From assembly GCF_010015445.1 (NCBI RefSeq), contig NC_053119.1, forward strand, positions 23,311,883 through 23,375,882: DNA of 64,000 bases, given 5' to 3'. Below the pieces are notes generated by a model that ran no database searches, was not told where the DNA came from, and worked only from the letters and a program-made list of their open reading frames with translations. Made by a program: the position numbers and the translations under genes. Positions within the stretch are counted from its first letter, which is position 1, and each line of letters begins with the position of its first letter. The DNA comes from Perca fluviatilis (lineage: Eukaryota; Chordata; Actinopteri; Perciformes; Percidae). This document shows, one piece after another, positions 35,837 to 49,824 of the stretch.

Positions 35837-36389
35837 AATACCAATTTTGTTGTAGTAGACTCCCCTCCTCCCTGCACTGCCTGCAGTGGCTGCTTGGCAG
35901 AGTCTCTTGTGACCCCCCATGAGCAAGTTCAACATTAACCAATGATGACAACATCCTCAACTGGTCAGGAAGCCCCATCAGTGGGACACAAACTCAGATT
36001 AGTGGCTCATCCCTGGTGAAAAGAGCCCCTGGCACTTTGCCCTGGCTTCCAAATGTAAACCAGCAGTGCTCTCGTGAGCCCCACCTCCACCTCTGCCAGG
36101 CAACTGCCTCACCCACATTGATGTAAATACCTCAATTTAATTTTTTTCAATTACATAGAAGATGGCATGCAAAATAATGTTGGAGATCAGTATCAAATAT
36201 GATTTCTTTTCATTTGGAAAATTTCCAAGAATACCAAACTCTAGCCTTGGTTTGTAACTAATATCTGTGCAACTGTATCCCCCTCACACCTATCTTCAGC
36301 AATCTGCTTCTCCAGCTATCTATTTCAGCCTGGAGAAGAGTAGCAGCCTCTGCATCTTTGTTTCCAAGTCTAAACTGAGGAAACCACAG
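35831..36389. other. Intergenic, nothing recognised
   Basis: A moderately GC-rich patch (35860-36120) without a usable open frame or known repeat. Confidence 0.4.
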
Positions 36390-36560
36390 AGCACCTAACG
36401 AGACAATGATAGAGCCAATCATGAAAGCAAGGCTTTGCATTTATTATAAGCAGCCCAACAAAGGCCCTGGACTCATGCCGTGGGGATGAAGCCACACTTC
36501 CAGTAGAGCAAGACTAATCATGAATGCAAATAAGCACAATGAAAGCTATGAGAGCGAGAG
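36390..36560. promoter_or_regulatory. Candidate conserved non-coding element with octamer site
   Basis: Contains the POU octamer core ATGCAAAT at 36524-36531 next to catgaatgc, and a 'gcatttattataagcagcc' word, in non-repetitive sequence. Inferred from motifs only. Confidence 0.22.
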
Positions 36561-39202
<2,642 letters not shown>

Positions 39203-39210
39203 TACACAGG

Positions 39211-40040
39211 CAGTGTTGGTCAAGTTACTTGGAAATAGTAATTAGTTACTGATTACTGATTACTTCTCCAAGAAAGTAATCCAGTTACTTTACTGATTAC
39301 TTATTTTCAAAAGTAATTTGTTACTGTACTAGTTACTTTACTAAGTTACTTTTCAAAAACATGCGTCGGAACGATTCAGAGTCAACAGTGGAAATTGGCA
39401 GCATGTCCTCGACAATATGGCCAGCGACGAGCTTCTTCAGTTCAGCGGCACTAAGTCCTGTCGCTTTTAAGTCTATTTTCACCTGTTTAGCAGGAGAGGG
39501 GCCCACGGAGGTTCGCCCGGTAGAGCTGGATGTAGCCGCAGCAGTCATGTCAGTTGGGGGTTCAGGTTTTTTTTCCAGTGATTTTCACATTCCTGTGCCG
39601 GCTTGCTAGGTGCTTGCTCTGATTTGAAGTGGAATTTTTCGCTGTAGATAAAAGTTTTCTTCCCACGCAGAGTGTACAGCGGACGCTGATGTTTCTGTCA
39701 CCTTTAACCGAGTCAAACTCAAAGTAATGTCGGTACTTCCAAGCATTAAACGCTGCATGGTCCTGCTCTCTCCCGCGCCCCATGTTGTCTCTTGTTCAAC
39801 ACTACACATGTCGGTGTTAACCACTGACTTCGCGGCGCTCATACGTCATTGTCACTCACGAGACAGTCTCACGAAACAAAATCACGGTTAAGTAACGCAG
39901 CAACGCAGCCTGCTTACGGGGAAGTAACAGTAATCTAATTACTGTTTTTGCAATTGTAATCCCTTACTTTACTCGTTACTTGAAAAAAGTAATCGGATTA
40001 CAGTAACGCGTTACTTCTAACGCGTTACTCCCCATCAGTG
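39211..40040 (-). mobile_element. 830-bp hAT deletion derivative with 8-bp target duplication
   Basis: The left end is CAGTGTTGGTCAAGTTACTT and the right end, reversed, is CACTGATGGGGAGTAACGCG; together they form imperfect hAT-type inverted ends. The flanks tacacagg (39203-39210) and tgcacagg (40041-40048) match at 7 of 8 positions, the target duplication length of hAT. Both subterminal regions are packed with TTACT-type words (about ten in the first 150 bases), likely transposase-binding repeats. Inside, on the minus strand, the first part of a transposase remains (BED finger onward) while most of the catalytic and dimerisation regions are gone. The copy needs a partner element to move. Confidence 0.9.
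39333..39783 (-). pseudogene. BED-finger hAT transposase, N-terminal fragment, frameshifted
   Basis: Reading from 39783 down, the frame has an aromatic-rich start (NAWKYRHYFEFD), CTLC, then SKHLASRH, which fits the C-x2-C ... H-x4-H pattern of a BED zinc finger (DNA binding in hAT transposases). The frame stops at 39562-39564 just after a run of eight A (39567-39574 on the minus strand). A second frame from 39548 to 39333 carries PISTVDSESFRRMF, the motif that usually leads into the hAT catalytic domain, so a one-base length change in the A run broke the gene. An ATG at 39842 in a third arrangement could be the original start, also needing a shift. The rest of the transposase is deleted. Confidence 0.8.
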
Positions 40041-40048
40041 TGCACAGG

Positions 40049-40627
40049 CCTACCAAGCCAAACAACATTCATCTGAACACACTGCCCACACAAAGATGAC
40101 ACAGAGCTGGTTTAAAATCTGTAGAGTATCCCTTTAAAATTTGCTTGACAATTGAAAGGCTAGTGTGACGCAATTTTCTCACGTCTGATAGAATATTGGG
40201 TGTGGTGAACTTCCCATTGCTCAGCACTTCAGAATTCTCTCTACTGTGTCTGTCTCTACTTTCCCAGTGTCCCAACAAATTTGACATTTAGTAACAGCTC
40301 ATTTTCTTTTTTTAACCAAAATAATGGATATATTCACGATTTAAATGTCCGCTGCACCTAGTCTTAGTCTGCCACTTCAAGGTTTATGTAAAGAAAAAGT
40401 GTTTACTATTTATTAGTGCATTAGTCACAGATATTTCAGCAACGGGAAAGTATTTTAATCATGGAAATATCATAAACCACTGAGCATACAAATCTGTGTC
40501 ATCCTCTCTGAACAAAAACAGATTTAGCATTATTATAAGAGGAACACAGGCAAAAGCTGACTTGACTTAATACAGAAAATGTGTATGTGCAAAGAATATT
40601 TGCATAGCAAGAGATCTTTTATAGATC
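40049..40627. other. Intergenic between two DNA transposons
   Basis: AT-rich unique sequence. No gene is recognised. Confidence 0.5.
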
Positions 40628-40631
40628 TTAA

Positions 40632-41033
40632 AGGGATTGTTCGGAGTAATTTCACCCTAGGGTCCTTTGCACCATGACCTCGAGCCAAACACCCCCCCAG
40701 AAGCTTTTTTTCCCTTGGTCTAACATTCGAGTTACCGCTATCAGCCGAATGGCTTAGTGCAGGCGCTAATGGAACCAAAGGTGTATTTTGTAAATGACCC
40801 CACTAACAATGCCCGGAATGGTACCAAACTTCTACACTAGTACAAATAGGTTCTGTACTCAGAAAACGAGGCATTGGAAAGTTTGTAAGTACACCAGGAG
40901 TTTATTTAAGAAAGCGCTGATAGCGCTAACTCGACCAATGTTAGACCAAGAGAAAAAAAGCTTCTGGGGGGGTGTTTGGCTCGAGGTCATGGTGCCCTGG
41001 GACCCTAGGGTGAAATTACTCCAAACCATCCCT
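40632..41033. mobile_element. 402-bp foldback MITE, TTAA-flanked
   Basis: The arms of about 118 bp (40632-40750 and 40915-41033) are near-perfect inverted copies, starting AGGGATTGTTCGGAGTAATT on the left and AGGGATGGTTTGGAGTAATT in reverse on the right. TTAA flanks both sides (40628-40631 and 41034-41037), as in piggyBac-type insertion. Both arms share the words CACCATGACCTCGAGCC and CCAAACACCCCCCCAGAAGC. The roughly 165-bp centre is not palindromic. No transposase is present. Confidence 0.9.
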
Positions 41034-41037
41034 TTAA

Positions 41038-44000
41038 GGTGGCCTGTGCATAGGATACAGTTAATGTTTATGTGTCTACAATGTTGCAATCAAACAAATG
41101 TTGTAATCAAAACACTAATGTAGCTCATGTGGAATTGATACTTACAACTATGTGCATTGCCCTAAAGTGCCTTTTATTTTTATGCTGTAATGTTGCATAC
41201 AGAATTACATTACAGAGAAATGGCTTAAACTGCAAAAGCAGACTCTTCTTCGGAAACCAAAATGATTATGGACATTCATAAGTCACTCAATAAACTACTC
41301 CCTCAGCAAAGTCGGACATGTCCGGGGATTCCTTTCCCAGAGAAATGGACAATTATAAAGAAGGCCTGAAGGTTGTCTGACACAACTGTAATTCATATTG
41401 ACAGGAAAACAATAACTGTGCGGTTGTTTCACAAACAAGTTAAAACACGAATGTGGGCTTTCCCCATATTTTTGTTTGTGGAAAAGCCTGTTTGTCCTCA
41501 ATATGTCACATTCTTCACCATCAGTGGCAAAACACACCACATGGCCTTGACCTAATGTTGTGGGTTTCCTCATAGGAGTAGCCAAGCATATTTCACAAAC
41601 ATTCATTTCACACTAACATGTGTTGCACTCATATGTTTCTGTAAACAATTTCTGTGGAATGTTAACACAGTTGTTGGAAATATTATCTATTAAGTAGTAG
41701 GGTTAATTCCTAAAGATGATGCTTTAAGGCAAGCACACAAACTCACACACATGCACACAGAAAGCATCCAAAGATCTAACCGCCCACCCATAAGGAGGTA
41801 AGCACCACATAAGAAAATAATATGGTAAACAGGAAACATGGGCGTAAGAATGCCAAATGCATTCTGCAGTTTCAGCTCCAGTCTGTCCTCAACACAGCAG
41901 CATCTATTTCTGGGAAAGACTGTGAAAACAGCCAGCAGGCTATCACTTCTGTAAGAAAAAAAATCTACTCCTTGTTTTGGAGTGAAATTATATTGAATCA
42001 TATAGTCAAATAAATGACAAGTCTAATCAGTGACAATAATATGTAAATGTGATGTTTGTGAGCTCTGTTAAAACCATAAAGGAGGCCAGTTTTCCACTTT
42101 ATTGTCTACAGCTGTCTGGTTGACTCACTGACACTGTAAATTGGCGAGTGGGCAGTGTTTTTAGCAGACCTGGCACTCCGCCAGCTTTTGGTTCCTGTCA
42201 TTATCTGTGCTTTGTGTCTCAGTGATGGCCACATGCACGTAATGAATAGGCAACTCTTTTCCATTAAAATAATACCCTCATCAAGTGGGCTCCTGTCAGC
42301 AAAGTTGCATCTGTGCCCGACCGAGCTCCGTGCTTCAAGACAGCTCACGGAGTGAGGGCCAATGGCTGGAATTTTAATTGTTTCACGGGAATCAACTAGT
42401 TAGCCATTCAAACAGGCTGGAGCAGGACATCTTTCCATGAGAGATGACGAGCAGATAGAAAGAGGGGATTTAGAAAATGTTGCCGTAAATTAATCCTGAG
42501 ATAAACCATGGCTTTGGAAAGTATTGCCTTGTTGAAAAGGACTACAAAGGATGGACTACAAAGAGGAGTGGACTTGAAAGAATAAGTTAGATGGAGAATG
42601 AGGAGGGGGGTAGGCAGCTACTTTTGAAGTTTGCCAAAGGAAAGATGCATCCTTTTGAGTCTCAGGGAGATTAGACATTTCTTCAAGTGACAAAACACCT
42701 TATTAACCTCCGCATGACCCTTAAGGATTGACCTTTGACTTGTGACCCCGACACCGCTGCGCCTTACTCCTGTTGGGAGTCATCAGCATGAGCCTTTTCA
42801 TTAAAACTAACGGTTGTACCCTAAATGCCAAAAGAAAGAGAGAATGGGAGGATTGTGTGGGTGCATGTGGGACAGAAGATGGAGGGAGGAAGTAAGGGGG
42901 ATGCAACAGAAAGAAGAGTTTAATCAAAGACACAGCAGCTCTGGTAATCCACTCTTACCTTATTCACAAAAAGAACAAGGGCGGGAGGGATGGGCAGGGA
43001 GAGATGAGAAGTTTTTAACAAGAGGTCAGAGAAACTTTGGCTTAGAACATGGGCCTTTATCAAATCCACTGGCAAATCCGCAGATTAGTCCATTCCATTG
43101 TTTTCAGGAAGTCCGCTCCCACCGACCCCGAATGCAGGAGGTGGATTTAGGAACTTTACAAGAGCTCCAAGCCACTGAGCTGGATGGCAGAGTGTGCATG
43201 TGTGTGCGTTTGTGTGTTGACGTGTAACATTACAGTATGTGTGCAAGTGTGCGTACACGTGTGCATGTGTCTGTGTCAGTGTGAGCATGGGGGGTGACAC
43301 AGTGAGGAAGGGGTTGTCAGGAAGGCTTGGGCTCAAACACAAAGCTCTGACCAAAAAATTCCATTGATCGCTCATGACTTTCTGGCCACCAAAAGCAATG
43401 CAGACGGATGGCGGGCCGGTTTCCCACTGTGACCTCTCCATAGATAATATGTACTTTGGAAACTGTCATCCCTCATGGTTTCATTAAACCTTTTTTGATA
43501 TTTACATGGCCTGCTGAGCTGTTCTCTATACAAAGTCAATTTGGTCTGAATGTGAAATTCTCCCCTTTGAATAAACACTATGCTTTCTTCCCTGCAGAGT
43601 CACTTTACCACAACCAAAGTCACTGGCATTTGATATAGGGCTATGGTCAAAACACTTGTGGACAGCAAAAAAAGTCAACAGAGGACTATGAATCAAATAT
43701 TCAATTACGACATTTTTGACAAAAGCCTATTTTTTCCCCCTCCTCTTCTTCTCCTTTACCTGTTATTTGTCACAATGTGTCTCCAGCACTATGCTTCCTA
43801 TGCTATTCAGCCTGGGGAAATGGGGCATTGGAGTGATGACAAGGAGAAAGAATCACTTGCAAGGACTGAATCTGTCTCAGCACAGTCCTGCACCTATTTA
43901 AAGCAGGCCTCTTTCAACTCCGAAACCAGGATGGAGGAGAGAAAACACATTAGCAAAATAGGCAGAAAGCTGAGACACAAAAGGCAAATGATTTATTATA

Positions 44001-44548
44001 GCTTTCAGCAGAAATACCTGCGGAGGAGTGCAGGCCCTCAGGTGCTTTTCTGGCAGAGAGTAAAGGAGGATAAAAGAGTCAGTGCTGAGAGATGCGCTGG
44101 AATGAGGAGCCAGGGAGTCTTTGGCATCAGGTAGGCAGAGAAGATGTTGGTACCTCTCCTCGCGGGTGGGGATTTCAGGGAGAGCTGAGGGAAAGGTGCT
44201 CCAGCCACTAAAGGGCAGTTGGAAAGCATTTTTGCCAAAGGGATCTCAGTTGTGACACGACACAAAGGCTGGTGGGTTTTTCTCTCGTCTGCTTCCACTG
44301 ATTATTATCTTTAAAAATACTGTACAAAACAACTTGACACCTGCGGTGAAGAGCATGATAAATATGAGTGAGATTCCATTGAAATGTCATTATAGACAAT
44401 ACAATCTGTTTTCTGGAAAATTTGATTTTTTACTCATACCCCATTTTACAATAAGGTACACAAAATGTTGCATACTTACCAAGAAATATTAAAGAAGAAA
44501 TCAAGAACTGCTAACTAACTCTGAATTAACCACAGTATAGTAAACTAG
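41038..44548. other. Intergenic; possible regulatory patches
   Basis: No gene is recognised. The 137- and 163-codon open frames (42814-43227 and 43643-44134, plus) lack known domains. Bases 42280-42420 (ggaattttaattgtttcacggg) and 42680-42770 (gacctttgacttgtgacc, nuclear-receptor-like half sites) look like possible regulatory sequence. A GT-rich imperfect patch lies at 43195-43285. Confidence 0.35.
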
Positions 44549-44797
44549 AAGGGCACTCAGAGAGTGCAGACCTCCGCCAAGCCCAAATGCCCTATCTTGC
44601 ATTGTTCAACAAAAGTAAAAAATAATTTGTGTATCCGCCCTGTAATTTGGATCTGCTCCAAAATGTGATGGGCCCATACTACAAACTGCCGCAATTTATG
44701 TTAATCGGGCCAACAGATTCTTTCATAATCCTGCTGACAAACAGACAAACAAACCTAAACGAAAACATAACCTCCATGGCAGAGGTAATATTGATAA
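44549..44797. mobile_element. Dispersed fish repeat with ACCTCCGCCA ends
   Basis: Begins gggcactcagagagtgc, then ACCTCCGCCA, and ends TGGCAGAGGT, whose complement differs from the left word at one base. The inner words 'aatcctgctgacaaacagac' and 'gaaaacataacctccatggc' match a very common fish repeat as I recall it. The inverted ends suggest a DNA element, but I also recall this text as a LINE/SINE-like tail, so the class is open. Confidence 0.55.
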
Positions 44798-45699
44798 GAT
44801 CTGACCACTTCCTTAATTAACTCTCAACAGAGTTCAGTTTAAACAAGATAAGGCAATCGGGTGACAAATATATACATAACTTATAATTTATCACACTTCA
44901 TTATTATGCACATTATAGTAACAATGGTTGATTATATGCCGCTTTCAGGAATTTCAGGAATACTTAGTTCATATTGTAAGTCTTCAAATATACAATAATG
45001 TACCGCGTTAGAGTAGATTTAGCTTAGTTTTGAGTTTACCAATGGCTATTGCCAAATAATGTGAATATTCAATGTAAATATGTCATTTATTAACAGGCGA
45101 AAAATTCAGTAATGTTAGCTACATTATTTATCTGTTGGTTAGAATGATGCTGTTCTAGTAGGGGAAGTATACAATTCATTACTTCACTTTGTGGACACAA
45201 CAAAAGTGACTTATGTAATAAAAGTGATAATTTATTGGTTTTATGACATTTAAGTCAGGAATAACTCATTAGGAAAGACATTCCTGTCTCAAAATTTTGC
45301 ATGACATGGGATTTTCTGTTGTGGTCCAAAACAATGTCTGTGGATTAAATACTGAGTAACTCTTTTTCTTTTTAAAAGATCATTTTAGACAGCAATCCAA
45401 CCAGCCACCACTCTTAATTGAACGTACTGTATGAACCAGCGGTACTGGCTTAACAGCAAACATTCACTCACAATGTGACAGATTGTTGATCTGCTTCAAC
45501 AAGGAAACTGTGGAAACAAACAAACAACTCTTAAGTCATTATAGAGTTAGAAACAAACATTTGCTGTATTCCAAACCTTGTTTTCTTTTGTTACTGTGAC
45601 AGACGTAATGTAAGATATGATAGAAACCGCTAAGTTTTTACACAAGGTAAAACAGGTCAAGTTGTATTAACACAGAGCGGTAAGTTGATGTAGTAGACA
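44798..45699. other. Intergenic, nothing recognised
   Basis: AT-rich unique sequence without gene or clear repeat. Confidence 0.5.
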
Positions 45700-45867
45700 A
45701 ATCAAGTTTACATTAGTAGCCATTACTTAAAATTATTAGTAAACATAACTTATGTTTTTGTGGAGTCATAAATCACGGAAGACTTGTATTATATCATCTG
45801 GATGCGCCGACAGTTTGTCATTACTTAGGATTCCTTATAGGGGAAATAGAAACTACGCACTATAGCT
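45700..45867 (-). mobile_element. TTAA-type MITE fragment
   Basis: Ends CGCACTATAGCT followed by TTAA (45868-45871), the inverse of the terminus at 21322. The inner text (aatcacggaagacttgtat, tggatgcgccgacagtttg, actacgcac) matches a common fish MITE. The other terminus is absent. Bases 45706-45735 share text with 21254-21283. Confidence 0.5.
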
Positions 45868-45871
45868 TTAA

Positions 45872-46854
45872 AAAATGCAAAGAAACATAACAAATATATA
45901 ACATTGGGCTACTTCTTCCATGAAAATATTGTTTCCTATATGACCGTACGACTTTAAGAGCAATATATTCAATACACTTGTTCCTAATGAACAGAGAGGT
46001 CGATAACACACATAAAACGTTGTAATTTCAATGTTTTTGTAATGCTTGGACAGAATTACTGGTATCCAATAATAGTATATACCACTTGACACTAAACCTG
46101 TTTGAGTCGTGACTCACTCGGATCTTTCACCCGACTCTTTAAATTAACTCATGAGTCGTGAGTCTCTAGTATCATTAACCCAGTTCACTTGAGCCCTACT
46201 ACAATTCAATCTAAAATAATAACAGCGCCACACACAAACCAATTGCAACATTAGCTACTATTAGTCCTAGCCATCTTAGCTGCCAAAAGCTTTATAACTT
46301 AAAATTTCGTAGGCAACCACAACTTCACAAGTCAACTCAAGCGACCTAGTGAGCAGAGCGACAGTCCAAGACAGTTTCTAGGAACTTCCAGACGTACAGA
46401 CTCAGAGCAGGAAACATTGCAAGCTTGCCTCGGTTCGCCTCGCAGACCATGGTTTCAGACGAGCGAGTGAAGTCTCTCCTTGAGCTCAGGGTAAAGCAAA
46501 TCAACAACAAAAGCCATTCTTTCACTTCTGAAATAACATACAACGTTCTGCACGCTATTCGGAGAATAGCGAGGACACACGCTTCACACCGCGAGCGGGC
46601 ACACGCACCACAAAAAGGGAGAGAAAGATAAAAGAGACTGCGCCGCACGCACACAGCTCCTTTGTCTTTCGTAAAAAATGAGCCATTTATACATGTTTTA
46701 ACATCATTTATTCATGACTAACGGACGCTATAGGCCACTTGGAAGTTGGAACAAAGAAACAGGCTAAGTCCTCCAGAGACCAGCCTCTGTTTCACCTCCT
46801 CAGGATCCATTTTCACGCTAATCAAAACGCATCAGCTGACCGCTCATTTACCAT
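45872..46854. other. Intergenic; imperfect inverted words near 46110
   Basis: The text 'gagtcgtgactcactcggatc' at 46109 is partly repeated in inverse at 46150-46162 (catgagtcgtgagtc), possibly the end of an old element. A basic 68-codon frame at 46425-46631 has no recognised domain. Confidence 0.4.
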
Positions 46855-47080
46855 GCAACCCAAAGCGCAAGCCCGAGCCCGGCCCGAGCCCGTGTAAAAT
46901 AATAGAAATTAAGACCGAACCCGACCGAACCCGACCGAACCCGACCGACCCGGCCGGATCGGTTCGGGCAAAGATCTTCAGCTCTAGTACAGAGCTCTGC
47001 GAGAGCACGGGCTTTTATGACTGTCAACATAGCCAGCATACTGTGGAGTAATGTCTGGCAATGCGAGACTAGCATCTAGC
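46855..47080. mobile_element. DNA-transposon debris with CCGAACCCGA tandem
   Basis: A 10-base unit (accgaacccg) is repeated about four times at 46914-46950 and flanked by 'ggttcgggcaaagatcttcag', the subterminal style of a fish DNA element. At 47035-47070 the text 'gtctggcaatgcgagacta' is the known end of another common fish repeat. The two are probably different elements now adjacent. Confidence 0.5.
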
Positions 47081-48479
47081 TAACATTGACATTATGAGAC
47101 ATAATCAGCGTTCTCAACCTGGCAACCCCGTAAACTAGTATTTCGAATTTGGACTGCAGTTACCATTTGAAACGCTAGCTTTCAGTAATATTGCACCTTA
47201 AATTGTTTCTCTGACAATGTACATGTCTGAATCAAACTTATCAAGACCTGGGACATTCAGGACGTTCATTCTTTAAAACTAAAATTAGTCAAACATTCGC
47301 TCAATGAATAGTTGTAGTTCCCATTAGCTCACTAATATGCCTAGACATGTCCAGAGACAAGATGAAGTATGATAATCAAGTGACCTATCATAATTCCAAC
47401 CCTGTTTGTTTGTATCAAGTCAATGAAGACTGGCGCCACTATTCTGTTTGAATAAATTGACAATTCTATCTTTCCACGTTGCTTAAAACAACTTAATTTT
47501 TTTTTTTAGCTGGCCAAAATCAAGAGGAAACTGTTTAAATTGTATTACACATTGTTCAGTGTAGCCTATAAATCTACCCACTGGTAAGTAAGATTTGCCC
47601 AGTTCTTCAGTGCTACATATCTGCTTTTTCCTAGTGGCTATGTCACAGAGATCTTACGTGTTGCAGGATTGCTTCTGTTTGTTTGTGGACATGGTTGCAG
47701 ACTAGCTCTCCAATGGAAATGCTGTCACAATGCATGTAAAAAGCTTAGTGTTGTTGAATAGGAACTCATTCAATCTTTGGTCAAGAGAGCTAGTAAGTGG
47801 GCAACATTTTCTTTTTTGTCAAATTATTGTTTTCATGGTCAAGATGGCTTTCACGCTCAACTTTTAGGACAAGGCATTATTGACTTAAGAGTTCTTTTGA
47901 TTACCCCTACTTTTTACGCAGTTTGTTTGTGAATTAATTCACACGACATGTTACCTGCCAACGTCAGAGGGCAGCAGTGTTTGCTGTATAGCTTTTCTGA
48001 CTGGCCACAATCCAAGAAGTCTGAAAAGCCAGCTTTCATAGAGAGGGGAAAGATGAATTAATCATCATAAATATGGGGATAATAGTGAGCACTTTTAGAC
48101 AGTCTATGTTGGAAAGCATTCATAGGGTTGCTCTGTTTTACACACAAAAATGCCAGAAATAGTTGTGTAAAGAATGAAAAGCAAAAGCCTGAGAGAGAAG
48201 TTCAAATGTTGCTTACTTTCTCACCTCCACACTTTTTTTGCTAATTTCTGTGCAAACCGCTGCATACACAAGCAACACAAATTTTATTAATGATTGCGTT
48301 TTGGTTCAAGTACCTTCATACTAATAATAATAATAATAATATAAACAATCTGTATATTCAGTGAATAAGTTATGCATAGTATTTGAAGGGGAAAAACTCA
48401 GTTTTTCAATGAAATTTTTCCCAAAGATGGTTTCTGTCATTTTAGGTAGTTCTTATCACATTGATGTTTGATCAAGTGT
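47081..48479. other. Intergenic, short (TAA)n
   Basis: A (TAA)n run of about 20 bases lies at 48321-48340. Otherwise AT-rich unique sequence; no gene. Confidence 0.5.
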
Positions 48480-48741
48480 TCATTTTTCTGATACGTTTGG
48501 TTTTAATTAGTTATTTGATGCTATAAAAACAGGAAGAAACTTCATGATTGACAGCTGTGATTGTTCAAGCTGATGTATGGGCGTGACTTTGATACCACTG
48601 CTCCACTGCCCGATCACTACTGCACAGACTCTGGCTCCAAAATAACAAGATGACAGCGCCATACCCCGGATATTTTGGCTTCACTTTTGTACACTGGGAG
48701 GAAGTGGAGATGCATCGTTCATCCTTATATACAGTCTATGC
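48480..48741 (+). mobile_element. Dispersed fish repeat ending TATATACAGTCTATG
   Basis: The right end 'ccttatatacagtctatg' is a very common fish repeat terminus. Upstream words (ttgacagctgtgattg, ccggatattttggcttc) agree with that repeat as I recall it. The left terminus is not clear. Confidence 0.5.
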
Positions 48742-48789
48742 TACCAACCCACAAACTGTGAAATTAGACAACTCAGTCATTTTTTTGTC

Positions 48790-49112
48790 GGCTGCCTAGC
48801 TCAGTAAACATGAAATTCAACAAGCCATTCAGATTTGGCTCCCCGTTTATGTCACATACAGGCTCATAAGAATATACCTTGAGAATTACCTTTGCAAAGG
48901 TGTGCCATAGTTTTCTTGCAAGCCAATCAGAGCAGACTGGGCTTTTTGGGAGGGGGGCTTAAAGACACAGGTGCTAAAACACAGCATTTCAGACGGTGGG
49001 TGAATACCTGGTACAGGTACGTATATTCAGACATATAGTATGTGTGGAAACAGTGTAGGAACCCAAAATACAAGTATGAACCTGGAAATGAGCAGGATAT
49101 GTCTCCTGTAAT
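48790..49112. mobile_element. Decayed TTAA-type MITE, related end to 52588-53283
   Basis: The segment 49066-49094 (aaaatacaagtatgaacc, tggaaatgagca) is nearly the same as 53241-53270 in the intact MITE, so the two share an end sequence. It continues with 'ggatatgtctcct', then a damaged TTAA. The inner text 'gccaatcagagcagactggg' fits a common fish repeat. Confidence 0.55.
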
Positions 49113-49738
49113 GTTTGATGAAGAAAGCCCAGTGAAACTTCTGAATAAAAGCATGAAATAAAAGCCTTTGCATTGTGCATTGTGGAATCCCCAAACTGTA
49201 TAATTTACAAGGCTGGAAGACTACATCAAACTTTGTATTGCAGTTAAACAGAGTTGCCCACGATACACAATCTTGGTCAGGTTGACTAAACAAACCTGGG
49301 TTTTTGTTTAGGTTTTGCCATAGTGTCACTGATGCCAAGTTACTCATTTGTGATGTCTGCAGTTGTGTCTTTGTATGTTCTAAATGAAATCCTAGACGGA
49401 GAGAGGTTCAGATACTCCTGTGATGAAAATAAACATGACTTTAATTGCTTGCAATTTGCTGTCCTCTTATGTAGTAAATAAGCCATAAGGATTTCCCTCA
49501 TATTGTGTAATGCTCATTCATAGGAACCCACATTAACATTCACTTTCAGTATTCGTTTTCACACTTGCCTCAGTGTCAAGCGCTGCTTTAGTTCTAAAAA
49601 CGTCATTGGCAACTTGAAGGAAAAGCAAATATTGAACTAAAACTTAAAAATAATTTTCCACCTCACTAAGAGGACCACACACACATACACACAGACACAC
49701 ACCGCACACTCACACCAACATGTTGAGTGCAAGACTTA

Positions 49739-49742
<4 letters not shown>
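49113..49742. other. Intergenic, nothing recognised
   Basis: Unique sequence, with a short CA-rich patch near 49676-49715 ahead of the compound microsatellite. Confidence 0.45.
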
Positions 49743-49784
<42 letters not shown>

Positions 49785-49789
49785 TCACT

Positions 49790-49820
<31 letters not shown>
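49743..49820 (+). repeat. Compound (CT)n-(CA)n microsatellite
   Basis: A CT run of about 36 bases, then CACTCTCTCACTCT transition units, then a CA run of about 28 bases. Confidence 0.96.

Positions 49821-49824
<4 letters not shown>

Noticed and set aside
43643..44134. 163-codon plus-strand frame
   Set aside because: No recognisable domain and mixed low-complexity content; treated as chance.
46425..46631. Basic 68-codon frame near transposon debris, considered as a transposase piece
   Set aside because: No motif match to BED, hAT, Tc1 or piggyBac proteins.
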